From NCBI GenBank assembly GCA_903877125.1, contig CAIRCM010000211.1:43686-107685 (forward strand): a DNA stretch of 64,000 bases, written 5' to 3'. A program made the translations under genes and the position numbers. This stretch comes from an uncultured Acetobacteraceae bacterium. Lineage in GTDB: Bacteria > Pseudomonadota > Alphaproteobacteria > Acetobacterales > Acetobacteraceae. The notes beneath the pieces are model-generated. The model did no database searches. It worked only from the letters and a program-made list of their open reading frames with translations, and had not been told where the DNA came from. The stretch's first letter is position 1, and every line of letters begins with the position of its first letter. Positions 34,151 through 42,216 of this stretch are shown in pieces.

Positions 34151-35646
34151 CAGCGTTGCGCCCAAGCGGCGGCGCCGCTGCCGGCGATGCGGCCGAAGGT
34201 CACGCCGGCCACCAGCCCGGTGCCGCTCCCGTAGTTGTGGTAGTAAAGCCCGCCGACAATTTCCCCGGCCGCGAACAGACCGTCGATCTTGACGCCGTTG
34301 GTGTCTTCCACCTCAGCCGATGTGGTCACTTTCAGCCCTCCGAATGTAAAGGTCACGCCGGCCGTCACGCCGTAGGCATGGTACGGCGGGGTATCCAGTT
34401 TCTGTGCCCAGTTGGTCTTCGGGAATGGAATGCCGATCGTCCGCAGGCCATCATGGATATTTGGGTTGAACTTCACGTCCGGCCTGGGCGCGTCGTTGAA
34501 CGCCTTCAGTGTCGCCAGGGCCTGTACCGGATCGACACCGGTGAGCTTTCCCACCAGTTCCTCAAGCGTATTCGCGACTTCCTTGGTGATACGGGGAATG
34601 CGATATTCGCTGCGCAGTAAATCATTGATTTTGGAATCGAACACCTGCCAAGCGAACAGTCCGGGCTGCTTCATCACCTCATGCCCATAGGCGGCGTAGG
34701 TGTAGGAGTGGAAATCCTTGCCCTCATCGAGGAAGCGTTCGCCGCGCGCGTTCAGCAGTACACCGAACGGATAGTTGTGTTTCTGGAATTGATCGCCAAC
34801 GGACAGATCGCCGTAGGGCGGGGCGTTCATGTCCCATTGCACCGCGTGCGCGCCCGACCAATGGCCGTATGGGGCGGCGCCGATGTCCATCGCCATCTTG
34901 TGACCGTAGCCTTGATTGAAGCGGGTGCCGCGCACTTTCGCGAGGTCCCAGTTCGGCCCGATATAGCGGCTGCGCATTTCCGGGTTGGATTCGAACCCGC
35001 CGCAAGCGAGCACGACCGAGCGGGCATGGAGGTCGTGCACGCGGCCCGCGTGGCGCACCCGTACCCCCTGAATCCGGGCATCGTCGTGCAACAGCTGAAA
35101 GCCGGTGGTGTTGTAATAAACGGGGATCCCGGCCTTCACGAGCGCCTCGTGCAGGGTCTTGACCAGCTGTGCCCCGCCGCCGTTCAGGTGACATGCCAGC
35201 CCGCCCCAGAACTTGAATTTTCCGTCGACCTTGAAGGCCTGCCGCCCCAACGCCGGCTGGAATTTGACCCCGTGCTTCTTCAGCCACAGCGCGGATTGGT
35301 AGGAACCGCCGATCAGCACCTCGGTCAGCTCGGGATCGCAGCGGTAATCCGTAAGCCGGCCCATGTCGTCGAAATACTGGCCCTCGGTGTAGGTGCCGAA
35401 ATCGATGTTCGCGAGGTCGAGGTCGGCGATATCCGGGGCCAGCGCCAGCAGTTCGTCGATTCCATCGTAGACGAACCGAAACGCGCCGCCGGTGAAGGCC
35501 GAGTTGCCGCCACGCGCGGATTCGGGTGCGGTTTCCAGCATGGCGACGGAAGCGCCCTGCTCGTGCGCGGCCAGCGCGGCGTTGGCGGCGGCATTGCCCG
35601 CGCCGATCACGAGGACGTCGACGGGCTTATACTGGTTGGGCGTCAT
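34150..35646 (-). CDS. FAD-dependent dehydrogenase, tricarballylate dehydrogenase (TcuA)-like
   Basis: A 498-residue flavoprotein of the fumarate-reductase/flavocytochrome c family. The FAD site is VDVLVIGAGNAAANAALAAH (residues 9-28), followed by GGNSAFTGGAFRF. The catalytic and substrate region includes YGHKMAMDIGAAPYGHWSGA, and the C-terminal FAD motif is GLFAAGEIVGGLYYHNYGSG. The overall pattern fits TcuA, which oxidises tricarballylate to cis-aconitate; other family members use fumarate or 3-ketosteroids. ATG 35646 is chosen; a much longer frame upstream is antisense to other genes and is ignored. Confidence 0.75.
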   Translation of the reverse strand: MTPNQYKPVDVLVIGAGNAAANAALAAHEQGASVAMLETAPESARGGNSAFTGGAFRFVYDGIDELLALAPDIADLDLANIDFGTYTEGQYFDDMGRLTDYRCDPELTEVLIGGSYQSALWLKKHGVKFQPALGRQAFKVDGKFKFWGGLACHLNGGGAQLVKTLHEALVKAGIPVYYNTTGFQLLHDDARIQGVRVRHAGRVHDLHARSVVLACGGFESNPEMRSRYIGPNWDLAKVRGTRFNQGYGHKMAMDIGAAPYGHWSGAHAVQWDMNAPPYGDLSVGDQFQKHNYPFGVLLNARGERFLDEGKDFHSYTYAAYGHEVMKQPGLFAWQVFDSKINDLLRSEYRIPRITKEVANTLEELVGKLTGVDPVQALATLKAFNDAPRPDVKFNPNIHDGLRTIGIPFPKTNWAQKLDTPPYHAYGVTAGVTFTFGGLKVTTSAEVEDTNGVKIDGLFAAGEIVGGLYYHNYGSGTGLVAGVTFGRIAGSGAAAWAQR

Positions 35647-35705
35647 CTTGGGGTTCCCGAGGCAGAATTTCGCTGCCGCGACCCTGTCGGCGGCGCCAGC
35701 CGGTG

Positions 35706-36485
35706 TCAATCCGCCGCGCGCGCTTTCAGGCACAGCAAGCCCAGCGACCATGCCATCGTGACGGACAGACCGAGGAGCAGTGCGATATCCGTGCCCCAAA
35801 TGGGCGCCGCGATATGGAGCGCGGGCAAGGCCAGTCCGAACCCCGCCATGGCCCGCAAGGCCGTGGCCGAGAGCAACGCCGCTCCCGCGCCGCCGATCCG
35901 TGGTTGCACGATCGCCAGCAAGCTCGTCAGGCTGATCGGAAACACCGCCGCCACCCCGGTCGCTTCCGGCCCCAGCGTTCGACTGCCCATGACCACGGCG
36001 GAGACGAAGGCGGCGATCGCGATGGCGCGCACGGCCAGTTCGGAACGGAATCGTCGCGCGACCGAGGGGGGAAGGGCGTCCGGCCTGCGTCTCCGCGCGA
36101 GCACCGCGAAGCCGGCCGCGTAGGCGGTGACGTTGAGCGCCAGGGCGGTGCTGGGCGTCCAGTCGAACTGCCTGATTCCCAGGCTCGCCAGCAGCCAAAC
36201 GGCGAGCGCCATGCCAAGACACGGCCAGACCCGGAAGCGCTCGGCGGCCAGGGCGTGGACGGTGAGAAACAGTGCGACGGCGGCATTGGTCGCGCAACTG
36301 CTCAGGGCGCTGGCGGCGAGGAAGGCGCTGTCGTGCTCCATGGCCAGAAACAGGTACGCCGGCCCGGCGGACACGGGCAGGCTGGCGATCAGGCCGCCCC
36401 AGAACGGGCCGAACGCCTCGGCGAGACTCGAGGCGAGGACCACGACAAAGGCGGTTGAAACGGCTTTGGTCAGGATGGGCAGCAC
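35706..36485 (-). CDS. integral membrane protein of unknown function
   Basis: A 259-residue protein made almost entirely of hydrophobic helices, about eight to ten of them, with a basic cytoplasmic stretch ARRRRPDALPPSVARRFRSE near 128-147. The N-terminal segment SSLAEAFGPFWGGLIASLPV and the later LGPEATGVAAVFPISLTSLL look like two halves of a repeat, as in small transporters. I do not recognise the family. It lies 59 bp upstream of the TcuA-like gene on the same strand and might carry a related substrate. Confidence 0.65.
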   Translation of the reverse strand: MLPILTKAVSTAFVVVLASSLAEAFGPFWGGLIASLPVSAGPAYLFLAMEHDSAFLAASALSSCATNAAVALFLTVHALAAERFRVWPCLGMALAVWLLASLGIRQFDWTPSTALALNVTAYAAGFAVLARRRRPDALPPSVARRFRSELAVRAIAIAAFVSAVVMGSRTLGPEATGVAAVFPISLTSLLAIVQPRIGGAGAALLSATALRAMAGFGLALPALHIAAPIWGTDIALLLGLSVTMAWSLGLLCLKARAAD

Positions 36486-36615
36486 GAATACGATCCTCCA
36501 CCTGCCGGACGGGCCCGGCCGCCCTTCGACAGGACTCGGCGGCGGGGAGGGGATCGTGATATTCAGCCGTTGCGGCTGTATTTTTGAGTCTTACCGCGCG
36601 GATTGGGGGAACACC

Positions 36616-37023
36616 ATGGTGCCGGTCGACAGAACGAAAGCCAATCCCTGGATGCTCAAGACGCCCCCGGGAACCGCGGACTACACCATGCACGTCGATC
36701 TTAAGGACGGTGTCGAGGTGCTCGTATGCACCGTCGGCAAAACTGTTTTGCTGTACGATGCGCGGTGCATCCAAGACCTTCACGCGATGCTGAAGGCCGC
36801 GGGCGAGTGGGTTGAGCTGGGCGGCGCGGACGAACAAAAACCTGCCAAAGACGGCACGGTCGAGGCCTGGGGACGCGCTCCGTCCAACCCCATCGGCGGG
36901 TGGTACGGCCTGAAGAAAGGCCTCCGCGGGCGTTTCGGCGTCTACGTGCCGCCACTGATGGAGGCGCTGGGTCTGTGCGAATTGGAACACAATCCGCGGA
37001 ACAACCGCATGCGCGCGAAATAA
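36616..37023 (+). CDS. conserved-looking small hypothetical protein
   Basis: A 135-residue soluble protein with no signal or membrane segment. It has basic stretches at the N-terminus (DRTKANPW) and C-terminus (NPRNNRMRAK), and it has a WYGLKKGLRGRFGVYVPPLM segment near 96-115. The start ATG 36616 follows GGGGGA by five bases. The longer frame upstream overlaps the divergent membrane gene. I do not recognise the family; codon use is normal for the window, so it is likely a real gene. Confidence 0.6.
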   Translation: MVPVDRTKANPWMLKTPPGTADYTMHVDLKDGVEVLVCTVGKTVLLYDARCIQDLHAMLKAAGEWVELGGADEQKPAKDGTVEAWGRAPSNPIGGWYGLKKGLRGRFGVYVPPLMEALGLCELEHNPRNNRMRAK

Positions 37024-37060
37024 CCGGTCGACCGCCAGCGGGTTTGACCCGACAGGGATG

Positions 37061-37531
37061 TTATTTGTTCATGTTCCAGATGTCGGTGTCGAGCTTCCAG
37101 ACGCCCTTCACCTTCTTCCAATAGACGACGTACTTGCCCTCGATCGGCACCATCTGCTTGTCGGGTCCCGGCGCGCTGCCAGCGAAACGCCCGATTTCCC
37201 GCGCGACAGAGCCCTGATGATCGATGGCAAGAGTGGTCAAGGCGGTGATCTTGAGTCCGCTGGCGATCGTTGCCTGCATGAATTTCAAAATCGCGTCGTG
37301 ACCGGACACCATGTCCGCACCGGCCGGCAAGACTGTCGCGGTATCGGTATAAAGCGCGGCCAATGCGGATGCATCGCCCTTGGCATATGCATCAAGCCAA
37401 GCCCTGTTCGCGGTGTCGATGGCGGGCGCGATATCGGACAGCTTCGCCGGCTGATTTTGCATATTCGCGGCGTACGCATGGCCGATCGGCAGCGATGCCA
37501 ATACGACCAGAAGTGTCATGAGGCGCAACAT
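37061..37531 (-). CDS. SnoaL/DUF4440-like secreted protein
   Basis: A 156-residue protein with a signal peptide (MLRLMTLLVVLASLPIGHAYA) and an NTF2-like fold. Typical segments are ANRAWLDAYAKGDASALAAL (41-60), TATVLPAGADMVSGHDAILK (64-83) and the C-terminal sheet YVVYWKKVKGVWKLDTDIWN. Such proteins act as small-molecule binding domains or ketosteroid-isomerase-like enzymes in the periplasm. No specific ligand is evident. It is convergent with the preceding hypothetical gene (37 bp gap). Confidence 0.75.
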   Translation of the reverse strand: MLRLMTLLVVLASLPIGHAYAANMQNQPAKLSDIAPAIDTANRAWLDAYAKGDASALAALYTDTATVLPAGADMVSGHDAILKFMQATIASGLKITALTTLAIDHQGSVAREIGRFAGSAPGPDKQMVPIEGKYVVYWKKVKGVWKLDTDIWNMNK

Positions 37532-37621
37532 TGGTTCCGTTCTCCCTGGTTTCTTGCTCTTGCCTTTGACCCGTGACGCGCCACACTGCGCTCCACTGCC
37601 ATAATCGGAGGAAACCATGTC

Positions 37622-38566
37622 ATGGCCACCCGCATCAACCGCGCGATTGAGCTTTTGGCCGCCGGTCAGGCGATTTACTATGACGGGCCCCACAGCGGCC
37701 ACGTGCTGACCTACGAACAAGGCCGGATCGATGCGGGCACCTGGGCCGATTACATGAATGTCGGCATGGAGCATGGTTCGTTCGACATGGCCGGTCTCGC
37801 GGAGTACATGCGCGGCATGGTCGATGCCGGACCCACACGATCCGGCCACCGCACCCCCGCGGTGATCGTCGAAGCCCCGGTCAACGGCACCGACGAAGCC
37901 AACGTCCGCTTCAACGCGTGGCAGTTCCGGCAAATCCTCGGCCGTGGCGTGCATGGAATTCTGCTCTGCCAGGCCGAAACGGTCGATGCCGTCCGTGCTT
38001 TCGTGGAAGCGTGCCGCTACCCGCATCATCCCCAAGGTGTCGATCCACATTTGCCGTCGCCCGAGGCACGTCTGGAAGGGGCGGTCCGCCCAACCGCGGC
38101 CGATGGTTTTCTGGGTATCGGCACGCGCGGCCGAGGTTCGGAGAACACCGCCGCGCCGGTCTGGGGTTTATCCGGCCCGGATTACATGAATCGGTGCGAG
38201 CCTTGGCCGCTCAATCCGAACGGCGAGCTGCTGCTGGGCGTCAAACTGGAAAGCCCCGAGGGGATTGCCAACGCCGACGCCATCTGTGCGGTGCCGGGCT
38301 TGGGTTTCGCCGAGATGGGGCCCGGCGATCTGAGCCTGTCCCTGGGGTCGGTGGCGATCATGCGCGATCCCTATCCACCCGTCATGGCGGCGGCCCGGGC
38401 CAAGGTGCTGAATGCCTGCAAGCGCAACGGGATTGCGTTTCTGGAGGGCTGCTCACCCACCAATATCGTCGCGCGACTGGACGAGGGCGTGCGGGTCATC
38501 GCCGGCCACGATCCCGAGACCGCGCGTATCGGCCGGGCCCATCAAAGGCGCTCGATGCCCGCTTGA
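37622..38566 (+). CDS. HpcH/HpaI aldolase family protein
   Basis: A 314-residue class II (metal-dependent) pyruvate-type aldolase/citrate-lyase-like barrel. Metal ligands are expected in VKLESPEGIANADAI (Glu near 210) and AEMGPGDLSLSLG (Asp near 237). The phosphate- or acid-binding region is HSGHVLTYEQG near 24-34. It likely cleaves or forms a C-C bond in a 2-oxo acid such as a 4-hydroxy-2-oxo acid. The last 25 bases overlap the convergent glycosyltransferase gene. Confidence 0.82.
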   Translation: MATRINRAIELLAAGQAIYYDGPHSGHVLTYEQGRIDAGTWADYMNVGMEHGSFDMAGLAEYMRGMVDAGPTRSGHRTPAVIVEAPVNGTDEANVRFNAWQFRQILGRGVHGILLCQAETVDAVRAFVEACRYPHHPQGVDPHLPSPEARLEGAVRPTAADGFLGIGTRGRGSENTAAPVWGLSGPDYMNRCEPWPLNPNGELLLGVKLESPEGIANADAICAVPGLGFAEMGPGDLSLSLGSVAIMRDPYPPVMAAARAKVLNACKRNGIAFLEGCSPTNIVARLDEGVRVIAGHDPETARIGRAHQRRSMPA

Positions 38567-39486
38567 TCGTCCAGGTCGGCCAATAGACGGACGATCGCAT
38601 CGACCTGCCGATCCAGGCTGTACCGGTCTCCGACCCAGCCCCGATACAATCCCGGCCGCCCTGCTCGGATCAGGGCAACCGCGTCATCCGAGCTGGCAAA
38701 GAGGCACTCGGCCGGCCAAAGCCGTTCGGCGCCTGGAAAGCCATGCACGACGGGGAAGGCGCCGGTCGCCATCGCTTCTCCGATGTTCATCCCGAAGCTT
38801 TCGTACATCGATGTCGACAGCAGCGCGCCTTTGTCTGCGTACCAGGTGGGCATGTCGCCGACCGGCCCGTCGAAGGTGACGACCCCCCCCAGTCCCAGCG
38901 CCGGCATCATCTGTCGCAAATAGCGCGCCGTGCGCAGGTCGGTGAACGCGCCGGCGACATGAAACGTGTAGCGGGGATCGAGGCTGTGCAGCCGATGTGC
39001 GATCTGCAGCAGCAGCATGGGGTTTTTCTTCGGCTCCAGATGTCCCACCCAGGCCACGCGGAACCGGTCGGGCTGGCCGGGGGCAAACCGGTCCATGTCG
39101 ATACCGTTGGGAATCACGATCGATGCGGGCGCGGCGGGAAACCGTTCTTGCACCACGCTGGCAATGTCGTCGCTGACCGTCACCAGCCGGTCGATCTGGT
39201 CCCAGTCCACCCGAGCGGGAAAATCGGTCTGAATCGCCTCGATCGAATGGAGGCGGATCACGGCGGGTTTGGCGTGCAGCAGACCGTTCTGGGTCGCCCA
39301 CACCGCATGGTCCCAGCACCATTCCAGCCAGACGATGTCCGCCCAGGCGATTGCCTCGGCCAGCACCTCTCCCGGCCCGGCGGACAGGAACCGCACGTCG
39401 AAGCGCCTGTGCAGCGCGGGCAGCAGCGGCGCCAGAAAGCTGTCGGCTTCCGTTTTGACCCGATCGGCCAGCAGCAGGCGCGTCAT
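38542..39486 (-). CDS. GT4-like glycosyltransferase
   Basis: A 314-residue glycosyltransferase with a GT-B fold. It starts MTRLLLADRVKTEADSFLAP. The C-terminal domain has FRVAWVGHLEPKKNPMLLLQ (near 140-159) and the GT4 motif STSMYESFGMNIGEAMATGA (near 231-250). It begins with ATGA overlap with the small upstream gene. Acceptor unknown; a surface polysaccharide or flagellin glycan is possible given the FlaG-like neighbour. Confidence 0.78.
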   Translation of the reverse strand: MTRLLLADRVKTEADSFLAPLLPALHRRFDVRFLSAGPGEVLAEAIAWADIVWLEWCWDHAVWATQNGLLHAKPAVIRLHSIEAIQTDFPARVDWDQIDRLVTVSDDIASVVQERFPAAPASIVIPNGIDMDRFAPGQPDRFRVAWVGHLEPKKNPMLLLQIAHRLHSLDPRYTFHVAGAFTDLRTARYLRQMMPALGLGGVVTFDGPVGDMPTWYADKGALLSTSMYESFGMNIGEAMATGAFPVVHGFPGAERLWPAECLFASSDDAVALIRAGRPGLYRGWVGDRYSLDRQVDAIVRLLADLDDQAGIERL

Positions 39487-39758
39487 CCGGGTGGGCCGTC
39501 GGGATCGGGCGGGGTTTTCTCATGCAGCTTGTAGGCTTCGAGTTGCTGTTGGCTGGGGATGGAGCGCGTGACGGTGCCGGAGTCGTTGCGGAATTCGATC
39601 ACCACCAGTCCCAATCCGGGATCCAGCCGTAGAGAGGGATTCGTGAACGACTGCACCGGCGGCGGCGCGCTGGCGGTGGATGGTTGTTGGCTGACGACCG
39701 GGACAGCCGCTTGAATGGAGGCTGCCTGCACGGCCGGGATGGTCAGTTCGTTTGGCAT
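39483..39758 (-). CDS. small FlaG-like protein
   Basis: A 91-residue protein with a Ser/Pro/Ala/Gln-rich N-terminal half and a compact C-terminal module LRLDPGLGLVVIEFRNDSGT then SIPSQQQLEAY. This resembles FlaG-type proteins (a beta-strand with the V-x-I-x-D/N pattern). It may act with flagellar filament proteins, but no flagellar genes are here. ATG 39758 is chosen; GTG at 39770 is possible. Its stop overlaps the downstream glycosyltransferase start. Confidence 0.5.
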   Translation of the reverse strand: MPNELTIPAVQAASIQAAVPVVSQQPSTASAPPPVQSFTNPSLRLDPGLGLVVIEFRNDSGTVTRSIPSQQQLEAYKLHEKTPPDPDGPPG

Positions 39759-39769
39759 GGCGACGATCA

Positions 39770-39810
39770 CCGGGAAAACCGCGCCCTTCTGGCACCGAAG
39801 GTTTTCCCGG
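39770..39810. other. 11-bp perfect inverted repeat upstream of the FlaG-like gene
   Basis: CCGGGAAAACC (39770-39780) and GGTTTTCCCGG (39800-39810) surround a 19-base loop. It lies between the MmgE/PrpD stop and the FlaG-like gene start. No T-run follows, so it could be an operator or an mRNA structure covering the start. Confidence 0.4.
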
Positions 39811-39858
39811 CTTTACCACCGAACCGGTTAATAAAAAGTTAACGTGGAAGAAGATTCT

Positions 39859-41253
39859 TCAGGCAGCGCGCGCCCCGGCCCGCGGTGCCTCCAACAACCG
39901 CGTCAGCTCGGAAGTCGCAGTCACTGTCTCGATCGCCATCAGTTTTTCGAACAGCGGCGCGACCTGGGCGGCCGGCAGAGCCAACTGCCCGCAGTCGGAA
40001 AATTTCGTCCAAAGCTCGTCGTGCGTCATCGGGATTCCGGCCGGTCCGCGGCTGGGGTAGTCGTCCAGGCGCGAGGCGAGTCGGCGCCCGTCGTTGGTAT
40101 GCACGACCACCTCGGCGCCCCAGGGATGACGCCCATCGGCCGACAGTTCGGGATGCGGCTTGGCCTCGACCCGCGCCATGATCGACCGGATCGCGGGATC
40201 GAACGGCGCTTCCGCCTCGAAATGCCGGAGGGTCACGGCCCGCTCGTCCAAAGCGCGGGCGATGCAGTAATGCATGCTGAACTTGGCGCCGAGCGGGGTG
40301 CGAGGATCGGGATTGTCGGTGTGCGGCAGGCGGCGGGCGTGCGGCATGACCTCGATGCGGGCGACCTCGTCTGGGGTCAGATTGTGGGTTGTGGCGAGGT
40401 CGATCATGCGCGCGACGGAAGCGTGGGTGGAACCGCAGCAGGGATACGGTTTCAGGCCGGGGTCCCCGTAACCGCCGCATTCCAGCGGGGCGTACCAGTC
40501 GGCGAGCATCTTATCCACGTCGTAGGTGCCGGAGCCATTGAAGACCTCCAGGAACCCATGCCCGTGCTCGAACGCGCCAGGGTTCGCGGTAAACCCCCGC
40601 TCGGCCATCAATGCCGCGAACAGGCCGTTGCGTGCGGTGTGGCCGACATGCAGCGGCTTGGTCATGGTGCCGAAATTGGCTTTCAGGCCGGATGCGAAGG
40701 ATGCCGCCATGCCAAGCGCGACGGCGGTGACTTCGGGGGTGAGGCGGAGCAGCCGCGCGGCGGCGGCGACGGTGCCGAAAATGCCGAGTGTGGCAGTTGG
40801 GTGCCAGCCTTTTTCGTAATGATGGAAGTGGACGCCGCGCCCGATGCGGCACTCGGTTTCGAATCCGACGACGTATGCCAATGCCAGGTCGCGGCCCGAT
40901 GCGCCGGTCTGTTCGCCGAGCGCGATCAGCGGCGCCACCAGCGGTGCAGAGGGGTGCCCGCCCATGGAGGCAGCGACGTCGTCGTAGTCCAGCGCATGCG
41001 ACGCGGTGCCGTTCACCAGCGCCGCGTCGAGGACGGATGTGCGGGTGTTGGTCGCATAAATCAGCGCGGGCCCCGGTCCCTCCGCCACGCCAGGCACCGA
41101 CATCAGGATGCGCGGCCCTTCGTCCTTCATCCCCGCAAGCGCGCACCCGATCGTGTCGGTGAACGCGTGACGGGTCCATTCGAGGGCACTGACAGAAATG
41201 TCTTCGAATTGCAGGGCGTGGATGCGGTCGGCGATTTCGCGGGCGATGGGCAT
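39859..41253 (-). CDS. MmgE/PrpD family protein (paralogue 1)
   Basis: A 464-residue MmgE/PrpD protein. The family includes 2-methylcitrate dehydratase, cis-aconitate decarboxylase and iminodisuccinate epimerase. It shows ALVNGTASHALDYDDVAASM (near 79-98), GVHFHHYEKGWHPTATLGIF, SGLKANFGTMTKPLHVGHTA and YPCCGSTHASV. It is close to the paralogue at 48669 and distant from those at 42158 and 43504. ATG 41253 follows GGAGACG. It diverges from the EamA transporter gene across 63 bp. Confidence 0.85.
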   Translation of the reverse strand: MPIAREIADRIHALQFEDISVSALEWTRHAFTDTIGCALAGMKDEGPRILMSVPGVAEGPGPALIYATNTRTSVLDAALVNGTASHALDYDDVAASMGGHPSAPLVAPLIALGEQTGASGRDLALAYVVGFETECRIGRGVHFHHYEKGWHPTATLGIFGTVAAAARLLRLTPEVTAVALGMAASFASGLKANFGTMTKPLHVGHTARNGLFAALMAERGFTANPGAFEHGHGFLEVFNGSGTYDVDKMLADWYAPLECGGYGDPGLKPYPCCGSTHASVARMIDLATTHNLTPDEVARIEVMPHARRLPHTDNPDPRTPLGAKFSMHYCIARALDERAVTLRHFEAEAPFDPAIRSIMARVEAKPHPELSADGRHPWGAEVVVHTNDGRRLASRLDDYPSRGPAGIPMTHDELWTKFSDCGQLALPAAQVAPLFEKLMAIETVTATSELTRLLEAPRAGARAA

Positions 41254-41316
41254 GGTGGGCGTCTCCGGCTTTTGCGGGAGTTTGCGGCCAACCATGAAAT
41301 CGAGCAAACCCACGCG

Positions 41317-42216
41317 GTGCTTCTCCGTCTCATCCCCTTTCTGTTCGTCCTGCTTTGGAGTTCGTCGTTCATCGCGTCGAAGACGGGGTTGCGCGACCTG
41401 TCGCCGCTGCTGTTCGTCGCGGTACGCCTGACGCTGTGTGCGGCGGTGCTGGTCGGCGCGATGGTGGTGCGGCGGGAGTCGTGGCGTCCGTTGGCCGGTG
41501 GCAAATGGTTCCACTGTGCCGTTGCCGGCGCACTGTTGAACGCCATGACGTTGATGCCGCCGCATGTTGGCATGCGCTTCGTCCCGGCCGCGCACATCGC
41601 GCTGATCCAATCGCTGACCCCGCTGCTGACCGCCGCGCTTGGGGTCGTGCTGCTGCGGGAGCCGTTGCTGACGCGCCAGTGGATCGGGTTGCTGTTGGGA
41701 ATCACGGGCGTGGCGTTCGTCGTCGGTCCCGCGGCGCTGGGCAGCGCCACGCATCTGGAGGGTCTGGCGCTCGCCTTCCTCGGTGTTATCGGGCTGGTGA
41801 CGGGCACGCTGTATTTCGGGCGGTTTTGCCGGGGTGTGCCGTTACTGCCGGGGGCCACGGCGCAGTTCATGGCCGGCGCGGCGGTGGCGGCGTTGAGTGC
41901 CTGGCTGCTGGAAGCACCCACCGCGCGCTGGACGAACTTCGCCGTTGCCTCGGTCGCCTGGAACACGGTGATCGTGTCGCTCGGCGGCATGTCGCTTTAC
42001 GGCTTCATGCTGGTACGAGGCTCCGCCGCGCGGGTATCAGCAAACTTCTATCTCGTGCCCGGCACGGCGGCGCTGCTGTCGTGGGTGGCGCTGGGAGAGC
42101 GGCTGGCGCCGCTCGCCGTTGCGGGGTTGGTCGTGGCGGGGGTGGGCTGTGCGCTGGTCAGTGCGCGAGCGACACCATCTCCCGCACCCCCGCCGCGTCC
42201 AGTTCGTCGACCCTGA
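41317..42216 (+). CDS. EamA/DMT-family transporter
   Basis: A 299-residue membrane protein with about ten helices in two EamA repeats. Features are LFVLLWSSSFIASKTGLRDL near the start, LIQSLTPLLTAALGVVLLRE (end of repeat 1) and FYLVPGTAALLSWVALGERL (repeat 2). Drug/metabolite transporters of this type export amino acids or metabolites; the substrate is unknown. No in-frame ATG precedes the first helix, so GTG 41317 is proposed. The last 59 bases overlap the convergent MmgE/PrpD gene. Confidence 0.82.
   Translation: MLLRLIPFLFVLLWSSSFIASKTGLRDLSPLLFVAVRLTLCAAVLVGAMVVRRESWRPLAGGKWFHCAVAGALLNAMTLMPPHVGMRFVPAAHIALIQSLTPLLTAALGVVLLREPLLTRQWIGLLLGITGVAFVVGPAALGSATHLEGLALAFLGVIGLVTGTLYFGRFCRGVPLLPGATAQFMAGAAVAALSAWLLEAPTARWTNFAVASVAWNTVIVSLGGMSLYGFMLVRGSAARVSANFYLVPGTAALLSWVALGERLAPLAVAGLVVAGVGCALVSARATPSPAPPPRPVRRP

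Noticed and set aside
34150..36990. A 946-codon open frame on the minus strand
   Set aside because: Only the part from 35646 downstream is the flavoprotein. The rest overlaps a membrane protein gene in another frame and is low-complexity, as expected from GC-rich shadows.
39844..41316. Frame upstream of the EamA transporter as a giant fusion protein
   Set aside because: It is antisense to the MmgE/PrpD gene; the transporter begins only at its first hydrophobic helix.
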